A stretch of 64,000 bases of DNA from VRUE01 sp035693025 (lineage in GTDB: Bacteria > Actinomycetota > Thermoleophilia > Solirubrobacterales > 70-9). Of this stretch, positions 48,879 through 57,391 are shown piece by piece. The DNA is taken from positions 8,306 to 72,305 of the forward strand of contig DASSHI010000021.1 of NCBI GenBank assembly GCA_035693025.1, given 5' to 3'. The notes below the pieces were generated by a model. The model searched no databases. It was not told the origin of the DNA and was given only the letters and a program-made list of their open reading frames with translations. Position 1 is the stretch's first letter. Every line of letters starts with the position of its first letter. Both the position numbers and the translations under genes were made by a program.

Positions 48879-49553
48879 TCAGGCGGCGCGGGCCGATTCC
48901 AGCGCCGAGGCGAGATCCCCGGGCAGCTCGGAGCGGAAGCTCATCGCCTCGCCCGTCGCCGGATGGACGAAGCCAAGCCGGTGGGCATGCAGGAACTGCC
49001 GGCTCAGGCCGTATCTCGCTGCGCCGCCGTAGGTCGCGTCGCCGGTGAGCGGGTGGCCGATCGCGCCGAAGTGGGCGCGGATCTGATGCGTGCGCCCGGT
49101 CTCCAGCTTCACCTCGACGTAGCTCTCGACGGCGAGCAGCTCGAGCACCTCGAAGTGGGTTCGCGCCTGCCGCGAGGCCGCGCCGGAGACGGCCATCCGG
49201 TGCCGCTGCTTCGAGGCCCGCCCGATCGGCGCGTCGATCGTGCCGGTGCGCGAGGCGAGGCGGCCTTCCGCCAACGCCAGGTAGACGCGTTCTACGTCGC
49301 GTCGCCGAACGAGCTCCTGCAGGGCGGCGTGGGTCGCGTCGTCGCGGGCGACCACCAGCAGCCCGCTGGTCTCCTTGTCGAGGCGATGGACGATCCCGGG
49401 GCGCTCCGGGTCCGCCCCGCCGCCGAGGATCTCAGCCAGCTCGTCGACGAGGGTCGCGCCGGAGTGCGAGGGGGCCGGGTGGACGACGAGCCCGGCCGGC
49501 TTGTCGACGACGGCGAGATGCTCGTCGAGGTGGACGATCCGCAGCTCGCTCAT
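48879..49553 (-). CDS. rluD: RluA/RluD-family 23S rRNA pseudouridine synthase
   Basis: 224 residues. Catalytic Asp in GIVHRLDKETSGLLVVAR; further blocks LETGRTHQIRAHF and GDATYGG. The usual N-terminal S4 domain is absent, giving a short form. The ATG overlaps the lspA stop (ATGA), the common lspA-rluD pairing. Exact target uridines not determinable. Confidence 0.9.
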   Translation of the reverse strand: MSELRIVHLDEHLAVVDKPAGLVVHPAPSHSGATLVDELAEILGGGADPERPGIVHRLDKETSGLLVVARDDATHAALQELVRRRDVERVYLALAEGRLASRTGTIDAPIGRASKQRHRMAVSGAASRQARTHFEVLELLAVESYVEVKLETGRTHQIRAHFGAIGHPLTGDATYGGAARYGLSRQFLHAHRLGFVHPATGEAMSFRSELPGDLASALESARAA

Positions 49554-50008
49554 CTCCCCCCTGCCTCGCTCGTGTAGCTCAGGGCCAGCACGAGGACCCC
49601 GACGGTGATCGCCATGTCGGCGAGGTTGAACGGCGGCCAGCTGAGGATCGCGACGTAGTCGGTCACCGCATCGGCGCGGACGCGGTCGATCAGGTTGCCG
49701 CAGGCGCCGCCCGCGAGCAGTCCGGTCGCGATCCACATCCCCGGCCGGCTGGGATTGCGTGCGAAGAGCACGCCGACGAAGCCGAGCGCTACCAGGGTGA
49801 GCGCGATCAGGGCGGCGCCGCCGCCGCTGGCGAGGCCGAAGGCGACGCCGCTGTTGTGGGCGAGCGTCAGTTCCAGCGGACCGAGCACCTCGACGTGCTC
49901 GCCCGGGACCAGGTTGTGCTCGACCAGCGCCTTGGCGATCTGGTCGAGCACGATCGTCGCCAGCGCCACCGCGCCCGCTCGCAGCCAGGCTCGCCGCGAG
50001 GCGCTCAC
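49550..50008 (-). CDS. lspA: Lipoprotein signal peptidase
   Basis: 152 residues, four membrane helices. Aspartyl protease motifs: HNSGVAFGL, GNLIDRVRADAVTDYV and FNLADMAI carry the two catalytic Asp. Cleaves diacylglyceryl-prolipoproteins. GTG start overlaps the yggT stop (GTGA). Confidence 0.95.
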   Translation of the reverse strand: MSASRRAWLRAGAVALATIVLDQIAKALVEHNLVPGEHVEVLGPLELTLAHNSGVAFGLASGGGAALIALTLVALGFVGVLFARNPSRPGMWIATGLLAGGACGNLIDRVRADAVTDYVAILSWPPFNLADMAITVGVLVLALSYTSEAGGR

Positions 50009-50307
50009 CCCGAGATCAGGCCGACGACCAAGGTCCGCAATAGGTAGAGGACGATGATCCCGATCATCGGGCTGAGGTCGAGCCCGAAGCCGCCCCCGCC
50101 GACCGGGGGCAGGATGCGCCGAAAGAGGTTGAGGTAGGGGTCGGTGGTCTGCGCGACGAAGTCGAGCACCGCTCGCAGGGTCGGGTTGTACGGCATCCGC
50201 GGTATCCACGACATCAGCACCCGGATCAGGATCAGGATGATGTAGACGAGGAAGAGCGCGGCGACGTAGTCGGCGACGTCCTGGCGGGTTATCGCGAGCA
50301 GGATCAT
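50005..50307 (-). CDS. YggT family membrane protein
   Basis: 100 residues, two main hydrophobic stretches around RVLMSWIPRMPYNP and DPYLNLFRRILPPVGGGGFGLDLSPM, the YggT signature. Near sepF and the division genes in many Gram-positives; role in membrane or division site organisation is not settled. ATGA overlap with proC. Confidence 0.88.
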   Translation of the reverse strand: MILLAITRQDVADYVAALFLVYIILILIRVLMSWIPRMPYNPTLRAVLDFVAQTTDPYLNLFRRILPPVGGGGFGLDLSPMIGIIVLYLLRTLVVGLISG

Positions 50308-51041
50308 CCGCGCATTCGCTCCAGCGAGGCGCGGACGGCGGCGGCGAAGGCCCCGCGGGCGCCTTCGCGGTCGAGCGCCTCGAGCCCGGCCTCGGTGCTG
50401 CCGCCGGGCGAGGCGACCGCGCGGCGCACGTCGGCCGGATCGCGGTGGCGCAACAGCTCGGCCGTGCCGGCGGCCGTCTCGACGACCAGCTCGCGGGCCA
50501 GCTCGCGGTCGAGCCCGTCCTCGGCTCCGGCGTCGGCGATCGCCTCGACGGCAAGTGCGAGATAGGCCGGGGCGCAGCCCATAACGGCCGTGGCCGCGTC
50601 GAAATCCTCATCTGCCAGCTCGACCACGTGCCCAAGCACGCCGAGCTTCTCGCGCACGAGATGCGATGGCGGGCCGGACAGGCAGAGGACGCCGCGGCGC
50701 ACTTCGACCGCCACGTTCGGCATCACGCGGTGGGTCTCGGCCGCGGGAAAGGCGCCGGCTACCGCCTCCGACGGCGTCGCTCCGAGCAGCGAGAGGACGA
50801 TCTCGGCGCCGTCGAGCTGCGCCGCCGCCTCCTCCAGCTTTGCCGGCTTGACGGCGAGCACGACGAGATCCGCCCGCTCGGCGAGCTCGGCATTTGAGAC
50901 GGCCTCGCCGCCGAGCTCCGCGGCCAGCTCCGCCGCCCGGCCGGAGCCGGAATCGGAAAACAGCGTCTGCTCGAACTCGCCGTGCCAGCCCCGCGCCATC
51001 GCGGCGGCCATGTTTCCCGAACCGCAGAAGCCGACGACCAT
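50304..51041 (-). CDS. proC: Pyrroline-5-carboxylate reductase
   Basis: 245 residues. N-terminal VGFCGSGNMAAAMARG (NADP-binding), VVLAVKP, VMPNVAVEVRRG and a C-terminal SPGGSTEAGLEAL. Last step of proline synthesis. The family's PG-x-S-A block is slightly degenerate. A TAGTCT box lies 7 bases upstream. Confidence 0.94.
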   Translation of the reverse strand: MVVGFCGSGNMAAAMARGWHGEFEQTLFSDSGSGRAAELAAELGGEAVSNAELAERADLVVLAVKPAKLEEAAAQLDGAEIVLSLLGATPSEAVAGAFPAAETHRVMPNVAVEVRRGVLCLSGPPSHLVREKLGVLGHVVELADEDFDAATAVMGCAPAYLALAVEAIADAGAEDGLDRELARELVVETAAGTAELLRHRDPADVRRAVASPGGSTEAGLEALDREGARGAFAAAVRASLERMRG

Positions 51042-51048
51042 GGCCGGG

Positions 51049-51054
51049 AGACTA
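51049..51054 (-). promoter_or_regulatory. Candidate -10 box of proC
   Basis: TAGTCT on the minus strand, 7 bases before the ATG. Confidence 0.4.
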
Positions 51055-51079
51055 TTCGGACTTGGAGGCCGTCCGGCCT

Positions 51080-51616
51080 CTAAGACTGGTTGAAGAAGCC
51101 TTTGTCGAGGAGTCGCGCCTTCTCCTCGGCGGAGACCTCGACGTTGCGCGGCGTCAACAGGAAGATTTTCTCGGCGATCCGCTGCATGCCGCCGTCCAGC
51201 GAGTAGGTGAGGCCGGAGCAGAAGTCGATCATCCGCTTCGACAGCTCGTGATCGGTCGTCTGCAGGTTGAGGATCACCGGCACCGAGCGCTTGAACTGGT
51301 CGGCGACCTGCTGGGCGTCGTTGAAGTTGCGGGGGATGACGAGGTGCACCTTGACGTCGGAGTCCTCGCCGACGGGCCGCAGGGTACGGGTCCGCGAGGC
51401 CGCGATCGGCTCGTCGTCGGCGAAGATGTCGTCGATCTCGTCACGTCGCGAGCGCCGCGAGGTCGGCAGTCGCCGCACCTGGGCGGACTCCCGCCGGGCC
51501 TCGATCTCCTCTTCGGAGGTTTCGGGGAAGTCTTCGTCGTATTCGGGGCCGTACTCGTGCTCTTCGGCCAGTCCGAAGTAGACCAGCGCTTTATGCCAGG
51601 TATCGCGTAGTGCCAT
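51080..51616 (-). CDS. sepF: Cell division protein SepF
   Basis: 178 residues. N-terminal amphipathic, membrane-binding helix (MALRDTWHKALVYFGLAEE), acidic linker, then the SepF core: VHLVIPRNFNDAQQVADQFK, VPVILNLQ and RMIDFCSGLTYSLDGGMQRIAEKIFLLTP. Anchors FtsZ to the membrane in actinobacteria, which lack FtsA. Confidence 0.95.
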   Translation of the reverse strand: MALRDTWHKALVYFGLAEEHEYGPEYDEDFPETSEEEIEARRESAQVRRLPTSRRSRRDEIDDIFADDEPIAASRTRTLRPVGEDSDVKVHLVIPRNFNDAQQVADQFKRSVPVILNLQTTDHELSKRMIDFCSGLTYSLDGGMQRIAEKIFLLTPRNVEVSAEEKARLLDKGFFNQS

Positions 51617-51683
51617 CGTTATCGGCGTCTTTCTGCTCTGAGCGGCCTATTCCTCCAGCAAAGTTAGAGGAGATCGCGGCATT

Positions 51684-52316
51684 TCACACGTAGAGGGCCG
51701 TTCCGAGCCGGACGATCGTCGCTCCCTCCTCGATCGCGACGGGCCAATCCTGCGAGGTGCCCATCGAGAGCCGCTCCAGGCCGTGCGCCGCCGCGAGCTC
51801 GGCCAGGCGGGCGAAATGCGGCCGCGAATCCTCCGGGTCGGTACTGAACGGCGGCATCGTCATCAGCCCGGAGACGCGCACCGGGCAGCGCTCGATGAAC
51901 GCCCCGAGGTCCGCCGGGGCGATACCGCCCTTCTCGTCCTCGCCGGCGACGTTGACCTCGACCAGGACCTCGGTCTCAGGGCCGCCGTGGCGGCCGAGCT
52001 GCTCGAGGGCGGAGTCGGAGGCGACCGAGTGGATCAGCCGGCATAGGGGCAGCAGTCGCTTCACCTTGCGGCTCTGCAGGTTGCCGATGAAGTCCCAGGC
52101 AAAGGCGTCGCCCCAGCGCTCGTGCTTGGCCTCCAGGTCCTGCTGGCGGTTCTCTCCGACCAGCTCGACCCCGGCCTCGGCGAGCGCTCCGACCTCCTCC
52201 AGCGGCACGTACTTGATCGCGGCGAGTATCTCGACCTCCGCACCGGCTCGCTCCCGCACCGCATCCAGGTTGCGGGCGATCTTTGCCGGGTCGAGGCCGT
52301 GGATCAGGCCCGGCAT
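51684..52316 (-). CDS. YggS/PLPBP family pyridoxal phosphate homeostasis protein
   Basis: 210 residues, alanine-racemase-like TIM barrel. PLP lysine in LAAIKYVPLEEV; further blocks GENRQQDLEAKHE, WDFIGNLQSRKVK, VNVAGEDEKGG and LSMGTSQDWPVAIEEGATIVRLG. Binds PLP without known catalysis. Starts 2 bases after the pgeF stop. Confidence 0.94.
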   Translation of the reverse strand: MPGLIHGLDPAKIARNLDAVRERAGAEVEILAAIKYVPLEEVGALAEAGVELVGENRQQDLEAKHERWGDAFAWDFIGNLQSRKVKRLLPLCRLIHSVASDSALEQLGRHGGPETEVLVEVNVAGEDEKGGIAPADLGAFIERCPVRVSGLMTMPPFSTDPEDSRPHFARLAELAAAHGLERLSMGTSQDWPVAIEEGATIVRLGTALYV

Positions 52317-52317
52317 C

Positions 52318-52977
52318 TCAGGCCTGCCCCTGTTCGAGCCAGACGAGGCCGCCCTGCCTGCCGGGGCCGCCGTCGCGGCGGTGGGAGAAGAAGAGCTCCT
52401 CCTCGCAGCACGTGCAGAGGCCGGCCGACTCGATCTCCCCCACCCCGGCCTCGTGCAGCAATCGCCGCGCCACCTCGGGCAGGTCGAGCATCCGATCGGC
52501 GGCGATTCCGGGGCCGAGGCGCTCGAACGGCGCCAGCACCTCGTCTCCGACTTCGTAGCAGCAGGGCCCGATTCCGGGACCGATCGCCGCGTGCGTCGCG
52601 CCGACTGCCGTTGCGCCGCGGGCGACGATCCCGGCTGCGAGCCCCCGCCGGCCGCAGTGCAGCATCACGACCCCGCCCGGCCCGGAAAGCGCCACCGGCA
52701 GACAATCTGCAGCGTAGACGAGGGCGACCGGGCCGGCCGTGCGGAGGACGTGGCCGTCGACAGCGGGCGTACCGCTTGTCGGTTGGTCGTGGAAGGCGAG
52801 CTCCGCGCCGTGAACCTGGTGCCCGCTGACGATCAGCTGCGGGTCGACCCCCACTGCTCGGGCCAGCGGCACGCGGCTCTCTTTCAACGAGCCGGCGGAC
52901 CGCGTCGCGAAGACCGTTCGTGCCGCGGGCAAATCCGCCTCCAGCCAGCGGACGCCGTCGCTCTCCTCCCACCTCAC
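52318..52977 (-). CDS. pgeF: Laccase-domain purine nucleoside phosphorylase, PgeF/YfiH family
   Basis: 219 residues. Metal ligands in SGHQVHGAEL, YAADCLPVALSGP and MLHCGRRGLAAGI. Known members act on adenosine or inosine, or as a peptidoglycan editing factor. In other actinobacteria it sits between ftsZ and yggS; here cca takes the ftsZ place. GTG start overlaps the cca stop (GTGA). Confidence 0.92.
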   Translation of the reverse strand: MRWEESDGVRWLEADLPAARTVFATRSAGSLKESRVPLARAVGVDPQLIVSGHQVHGAELAFHDQPTSGTPAVDGHVLRTAGPVALVYAADCLPVALSGPGGVVMLHCGRRGLAAGIVARGATAVGATHAAIGPGIGPCCYEVGDEVLAPFERLGPGIAADRMLDLPEVARRLLHEAGVGEIESAGLCTCCEEELFFSHRRDGGPGRQGGLVWLEQGQA

Positions 52978-54086
52978 GCCGGCTCCCGCGCGGCGGCGAG
53001 GGCGGCGGCGAGCTCCGCCTCCCGTCCGGCGATCTCCCCGTCGAGCTTGCGCCGCAGGGCCTCCCCCAGGCCGCGACCGACTGCGGGCCCCTCCGCGACG
53101 CCGGCCCGGATCAGATCCTCGCCGTCGATCTCGAGCGTGACGTGACGCCAGTCGCTCAGGTAGGAATCGAGCCACTCGGCCCCCAGCGCCCGCGCGAGGG
53201 CCAGTTCGACGGGGCTTCGTCCGCGGGCGAGCCGCACTGCCTCCGAGGGCCGTTGGGGCGGGAGCTCCACAAGCTCCCCGGCGCCGGCCCAGCGACCCAT
53301 CGCCGCAGCCAGGATCGCCTCCTCGCGCGGGACGAACCCCGCCCAAGGCGCCGCGGTGAGCAGGCCGGCCACCCGCTCCGCCAGGTCGACTCCTTCCGGG
53401 CCCAGCTCGGCCAGGCCCCACTCGGCGAGCAACTGGAATCCCCGCGCCGCCTCGTTCTCGGCCGCCAGGCGCAGCAGCTCGGCCTCGCGGCGATCCGCCG
53501 ACACCGTGTCGAGGTCGCTCTGGCGCAGGAGCTCCCCAGTGTCGGGCTCGAGCTCGAAGCCGAAGCGCGCCATATAGCGGGCGGCCCGCAGGGCGCGGGT
53601 CGGATCGTCCTCGAACGAGCGCGGATGCAGGACACGAAGCAGCCCCGCCTCGAGATCCTTCTGCCCCTGGTGGGGGTCGATCAGCTCCGGTTCGCGCCGC
53701 AGCGGGATCGCCATCGCGTTGATCGTGAAGTCGCGGCGGGCGAGGTCGGCGGCGATGCCGGCGGTCGGCTCGACCTCGGGCAGGGCACCGGGATGCGGAT
53801 ACGTCTCCGCTCGCGCCGTGGCGATGTCCACCTCGTGCGCGCCGAGCCGCGCCTTGGCCGTGGCAAAGCGCTCGTGCTCGACCACCTCACCGCCGAGCCT
53901 CCTCGCCAGCGCCGTGGCATCGCCCTCGATCACGAGGTCGATGTCGGCCCTGCCGCGGCCGATCAGCAGGTCGCGGACGGCGCCGCCGACGAGATAGACG
54001 GGTTTTCCTCCCGCCAGGTCATGCACGGCGTCCAGCTCGGGGTAGGCGCTCCGCAGTGTCGCTTCCAGATCGTCGATTGGCTTCAC
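52974..54086 (-). CDS. CCA tRNA nucleotidyltransferase/poly(A) polymerase family protein
   Basis: 370 residues. Class II nucleotidyltransferase head: LVGGAVRDLLIGRGRADIDLV with catalytic Asp pair, then RRDFTINAMAIPL and the DPTRALRAARYMARF neck helix. No HD domain is evident at the C-terminus. CCA addition is most likely, but poly(A) polymerase cannot be excluded. GTG at 54086 chosen because the family N-terminus begins shortly after. Confidence 0.88.
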   Translation of the reverse strand: MKPIDDLEATLRSAYPELDAVHDLAGGKPVYLVGGAVRDLLIGRGRADIDLVIEGDATALARRLGGEVVEHERFATAKARLGAHEVDIATARAETYPHPGALPEVEPTAGIAADLARRDFTINAMAIPLRREPELIDPHQGQKDLEAGLLRVLHPRSFEDDPTRALRAARYMARFGFELEPDTGELLRQSDLDTVSADRREAELLRLAAENEAARGFQLLAEWGLAELGPEGVDLAERVAGLLTAAPWAGFVPREEAILAAAMGRWAGAGELVELPPQRPSEAVRLARGRSPVELALARALGAEWLDSYLSDWRHVTLEIDGEDLIRAGVAEGPAVGRGLGEALRRKLDGEIAGREAELAAALAAAREPA

Positions 54087-54120
54087 GTCATCCCCATCCG
54101 TACCATGATCGGCTTCCCGG

Positions 54121-55053
54121 ATGGTCGACGAGCGCAAAGCGAGGCGGGAGCGACAACGACGCCGGCTCCGACGCCGCCGGCTGCTCGCCGCGGGCGCGCT
54201 GGTTGCCGTCGCGGCGGCGGCGATCGCGGCCGTCCTCCTCGCTTCTTCCTCCGGCGGCGGCGGAAACGGCAACCGCCGTAGAGCTTTGAACCGCATAGCG
54301 GAGCAAACCTCTACGGCGGGCTCGGGGGCGGGGCGATCCGATTCGGCTCCCGCCACCGGCATGGTCCGCGACGCGACGCCTCAGCCCGACTGGCGCCCCC
54401 ACTCCGGACCGGTGCCGATCCTCGAGTACCACGTGCTCGGCGCCGCGCCGGCCGACGAGCCCTATCCCGACCTCTACGTCACCCGGCCCGACTTCCACAA
54501 GCAGATGGATTGGCTCGACGAACACGGCTACGAGGCGGTGACGCTCGAACAGGTCGAGCAGGCCTGGTACCACGGCGGCACGCTGCCGCCGAAGCCGGTC
54601 GTGATCTCCTTCGACGACGGCTACCGGCCGCAGTTCACCTACGCGCTGCCCGAGCTGCGCCGCCACGGCTGGGCCGGCGTGCTCAACCTCAAGGCGGAAG
54701 GCTCCGACCTCTACCCGAGCAACGTCGAAGCGATGATCGCGGCCGGCTGGGAGCTCGCCGCCCACACGATCCACCACCTCGACCTGACCGAACTCGACCC
54801 CGCCCAATTGCAGGAAGAAATCGCCGGCTCACGGGCGATCCTGCGCCGCGAATACGGCGTCCCCGTGAAGAACTTCTGCTACCCGGCAGGTCGCTTCAAC
54901 GCCACGGTCACCGCCGCCGTTGAAGCAGCCGGCTACGTAGGCGCCACCACCGAGATCCGCGGCTACGCCACCCGCGACCGCCCCTACGAATTAGATCGCT
55001 TTGAGATCCTTGGCTCTGAGGGTGTCGCCGGACTCGCTGCCGACCTTCGTTGA
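54121..55053 (+). CDS. Membrane-anchored polysaccharide deacetylase (NodB homology)
   Basis: 310 residues. Arg-rich cytosolic start, one transmembrane helix (LLAAGALVAVAAAAIAAVLLA), then a linker carrying RRALNRIAEQTSTA encoded by repeat P3. The NodB domain has VISFDDGYRPQF (Asp pair, D near residue 165), AHTIHHLDLTEL (H-x3-H metal site) and NFCYPAGRFN. Likely deacetylates peptidoglycan or a surface glycan outside the membrane. Ends inside the arm of a large palindrome. Confidence 0.9.
   Translation: MVDERKARRERQRRRLRRRRLLAAGALVAVAAAAIAAVLLASSSGGGGNGNRRRALNRIAEQTSTAGSGAGRSDSAPATGMVRDATPQPDWRPHSGPVPILEYHVLGAAPADEPYPDLYVTRPDFHKQMDWLDEHGYEAVTLEQVEQAWYHGGTLPPKPVVISFDDGYRPQFTYALPELRRHGWAGVLNLKAEGSDLYPSNVEAMIAAGWELAAHTIHHLDLTELDPAQLQEEIAGSRAILRREYGVPVKNFCYPAGRFNATVTAAVEAAGYVGATTEIRGYATRDRPYELDRFEILGSEGVAGLAADLR
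54273..54319. repeat. Palindromic repeat family P, copy P3 (in frame in the deacetylase)
   Basis: Arms 54273-54283 and 54309-54319 (CCGCCGTAGAG/CTCTACGGCGG) pair perfectly. The central CGCATAGCG is the reverse complement of CGCTATGCG in P1 and P2. Encodes RRALNRIAEQTSTA just after the membrane helix. Confidence 0.85.
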
Positions 55054-55145
55054 GGCGGCCCGGGTGTCCCTCGAACCGGCGGATACTCAAATCGCCGGTC
55101 TAATTAGACCGGCGATTGTCGGGGCGAGGGACACCCGGGCCGCCT
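55053..55145. terminator. Nested palindrome between convergent deacetylase and hisF genes
   Basis: Outer arms 55053-55073 and 55125-55145 pair perfectly over 21 bp and include the last base of one stop and the end of the other. Inside, 55090-55117 is a perfect 28-bp palindrome without a loop (AATCGCCGGTCTAA and its complement). It probably serves as a bidirectional terminator or transcript-end structure; there is no clear T-run. Confidence 0.65.
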
Positions 55146-55902
55146 ACTGACGGACAGGAATCCCGGCGCCAGCGAGATGCTGCTTGGCGTCGCGCACCCT
55201 GTAGGCGCCGTAGTGGAAGATCGAGGCGCAGAGGACGGCGTCGGCGCGGCCGTCCGCGATCGCCTCGCTGAGGTGGTCGAGCGTGCCGGCGCCACCAGAG
55301 GCGATCACGGGCACCGAGACGGCGTCTGCGACGGCGCGGGTCAGCTCGGTGTCGTAGCCGTCCTTGGTCCCGTCGCGGTCCATGCTGGTCAGCAGGATCT
55401 CCCCCGCTCCGCGCTCGACGCCTTCCCGCCCCCAGGACACGGCGTCGCGCCCGTCGACTCGCTCGCGGCCGCCGTTGACGTAGACGCCCCAACCGTCGTC
55501 CTCGCGCTTGGCGTCGATCGCCAGGACCACGCACTGGGCGCCGAAATGGTCGGCCAGCTCGCCCAGCAGCTCGGGCCGCGCCAGCGCGGAGGAGTTGACC
55601 GAGACCTTGTCGGCGCCGGCGTCGAGCACGGCCTGGGCGTCGGCAACCGAGCGGATGCCGCCGCCGATCGTGAAGGGGATGAAGACGTTGTCGGCGGTGC
55701 GCCGGGCCAGCTCGACGATCGTCTCGCGCTTCTCGTGCGAGGCGGTGATGTCGAGGAAGACCAGCTCGTCGGCGCCCTCGGCGTCATAGCGTTCGGCCAG
55801 CTCGACGGGGTCGCCGGCGTCGCGGAGGTCGACGAAGTTGGTGCCCTTGACGACGCGGCCGGCGTCGACGTCGAGGCAGGGGATCACGCGTTTGAGGACC
55901 AT
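55144..55902 (-). CDS. hisF: Imidazole glycerol phosphate synthase subunit HisF
   Basis: 252 residues, TIM barrel. VIPCLDVDAGRVVKG, IPFTIGGGIRS, LLTSMDRDGTKDGYD and IASGGAGTLDHL contain the two catalytic Asp. Forms the cyclase half of the HisH-HisF complex. Separated from hisA by repeat A3 and preceded by its own TACGCT box, so it may be transcribed separately from the other his genes. Confidence 0.96.
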   Translation of the reverse strand: MVLKRVIPCLDVDAGRVVKGTNFVDLRDAGDPVELAERYDAEGADELVFLDITASHEKRETIVELARRTADNVFIPFTIGGGIRSVADAQAVLDAGADKVSVNSSALARPELLGELADHFGAQCVVLAIDAKREDDGWGVYVNGGRERVDGRDAVSWGREGVERGAGEILLTSMDRDGTKDGYDTELTRAVADAVSVPVIASGGAGTLDHLSEAIADGRADAVLCASIFHYGAYRVRDAKQHLAGAGIPVRQ

Positions 55903-55909
55903 TGACGGG

Positions 55910-55915
55910 AGCGTA
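55910..55915 (-). promoter_or_regulatory. Candidate -10 box of hisF
   Basis: TACGCT on the minus strand, 7 bases before the ATG and 4 bases downstream (in the transcription sense) of repeat A3. Confidence 0.45.
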
Positions 55916-55919
55916 GAGG

Positions 55920-56033
55920 GCGGCCATCCCGGTAGGGGTTCCACTTAACTTTTTCGAGAGCCTGGGCTGCTGCTGGCGCCCGAGGCAATCGACGAAAAAG
56001 TACAAGACGTTTCACCCCTACCGGGATGGCCGC
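55920..56033. repeat. Palindromic repeat family A, copy A3
   Basis: 114 bp between hisA and hisF. Arms 55920-55939 and 56014-56033 pair perfectly over 20 bp. Inner boxes CACTTAACTTTTTCG (55942-55956) and CGACGAAAAAGTACAAG (55990-56006). Also shares GCTGGCGCCC with A2 between the boxes. Confidence 0.85.
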
Positions 56034-56036
56034 TAC

Positions 56037-56768
56037 CTAGGTCGTTCCGGCAAGTGCTTCGATCGCTTGGGCCACGGTGAAGCTGCGCTCGTACAGGGCT
56101 CGGCCGACTATTACGCCCTCGACGTTTGCGGGGGAAAGCTCGGCGAGGGATTCGAGGTGGGTGAGGGTGCCTACGCCGCCGGAGGCGATGATCTGGGAGG
56201 TGGTGGCGGAGGCGATTTCGGTCAGCTGGTCGATCGCGGGGCCCTCCATGGTGCCGTCGACCTCGATCGCGGTGCAGAGGAAGCGGGCTACGCCGCGCTC
56301 GGCCAGGGCCGCTACCGCATCGACGATCTCCACGTCGCCGGCCTCGGTCCATCCATCCAGGGCGACCCTTCCGTCGCGGGCGTCGACGGAGACCACGATG
56401 CGATGGCCGTGCGCTTCGATCATCGCGGCCAGGAACTCCGGGTCGCGCAGCGCCGCGGTGCCGATCACGACTCTGTCGGCGCCGGCGTCGAGAATCGCGC
56501 GCACGGACTGCGGGTCCCTCAGGCCGCCGCCGACCTGGATCGGGCAGTCCACCGCCGACGCTATGCGCTCGATGCCGGCGAGGTTGCGCGGTTCTCCCGC
56601 TTTCGCCCCGTCGAGGTCGACCACGTGCAGATACTCGGCGCCTTCGTCGGCCCAGCGGCGGGCGGCGTCCGCCGGATCGGCGTCGTAGGCGGTCTCGCGC
56701 TCGTAGTCGCCCTGCAGCAGGCGGACGGCCTGGCCGCCGCGGATGTCGATCGCGGGATAGAGGATCAC
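56037..56768 (-). CDS. hisA: Phosphoribosylformimino-AICAR ribotide isomerase HisA
   Basis: 243 residues, TIM barrel. LYPAIDIRGGQAVRL, VDLDGAKAG, IQVGGGLRDP and IASGGVGTLTHL are the family blocks; catalytic Asp at the start and in the CTAIEVDGTMEGP region. Some actinobacteria use a bifunctional HisA/TrpF (PriA); this cannot be settled from motifs alone. GTG start overlaps the hisH stop. Confidence 0.93.
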   Translation of the reverse strand: MILYPAIDIRGGQAVRLLQGDYERETAYDADPADAARRWADEGAEYLHVVDLDGAKAGEPRNLAGIERIASAVDCPIQVGGGLRDPQSVRAILDAGADRVVIGTAALRDPEFLAAMIEAHGHRIVVSVDARDGRVALDGWTEAGDVEIVDAVAALAERGVARFLCTAIEVDGTMEGPAIDQLTEIASATTSQIIASGGVGTLTHLESLAELSPANVEGVIVGRALYERSFTVAQAIEALAGTT

Positions 56769-57391
56769 GCCGGCACGGCGGAGCAGACGCCGGCGAAGTT
56801 GGAGAGCAGGCGCAGGCCGGCGCCGCTCGACTTCTCCGGGTGGAACTGGACGCCGAAGACGTTGTCGCGCTCGGCGGCGCAGGCGAAGCGCGCGCCGTAG
56901 GCGGCGCTGCCCAAGAGGTCCTCCCTCGACGGGTCGGGCGCGAAGGAGTGGACGAAGTAGAAGGGCGTCTCGCTCTCGATTCCCTCAACCAGGCGCGACG
57001 GCTTCTCCCAGCGGACCGGGGACCAGCCGATGTGCGGCACCTTGAGCCCCGCGGCGTCGAGCTCCGCCACGTCGCCGGGCAGCAGGCCGATTCCGGCCGC
57101 CCCGCCGAGCTCGGTGGTCGAGTCGAAGAGCAGTTGCAGGCCGAGGCAGATGCCGAGGATCGGCACGCCGGCATCGCGGCGCTCGGCGATCAGCTCGTCC
57201 AGGCCGAGCTCGCGCACCCGCTCCATCGCCTTCGGGAAGGCGCCGACGCCGGGCAGGACCAATCCCTCGGCGGAGCGGATCGCCTCGGGCTCGCTGGAGA
57301 TCGTCGCGACGGCGCCGACGTGCTCCAGCGCCTTCTCGACCGAGCGCAGGTTGCCCATGCCGTAATCGAGGATGCAGATCCGCGTCGTCAT
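56765..57391 (-). CDS. hisH: Imidazole glycerol phosphate synthase subunit HisH
   Basis: 208 residues, class I glutaminase. ILDYGMGNLRSVEKAL, LPGVGAFPKAM, nucleophile Cys in ILGICLGLQLLF, and GVQFHPEKSS with the His-Glu pair. Supplies ammonia to HisF. The ATG overlaps the hisB stop (ATGA). Confidence 0.96.
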   Translation of the reverse strand: MTTRICILDYGMGNLRSVEKALEHVGAVATISSEPEAIRSAEGLVLPGVGAFPKAMERVRELGLDELIAERRDAGVPILGICLGLQLLFDSTTELGGAAGIGLLPGDVAELDAAGLKVPHIGWSPVRWEKPSRLVEGIESETPFYFVHSFAPDPSREDLLGSAAYGARFACAAERDNVFGVQFHPEKSSGAGLRLLSNFAGVCSAVPA

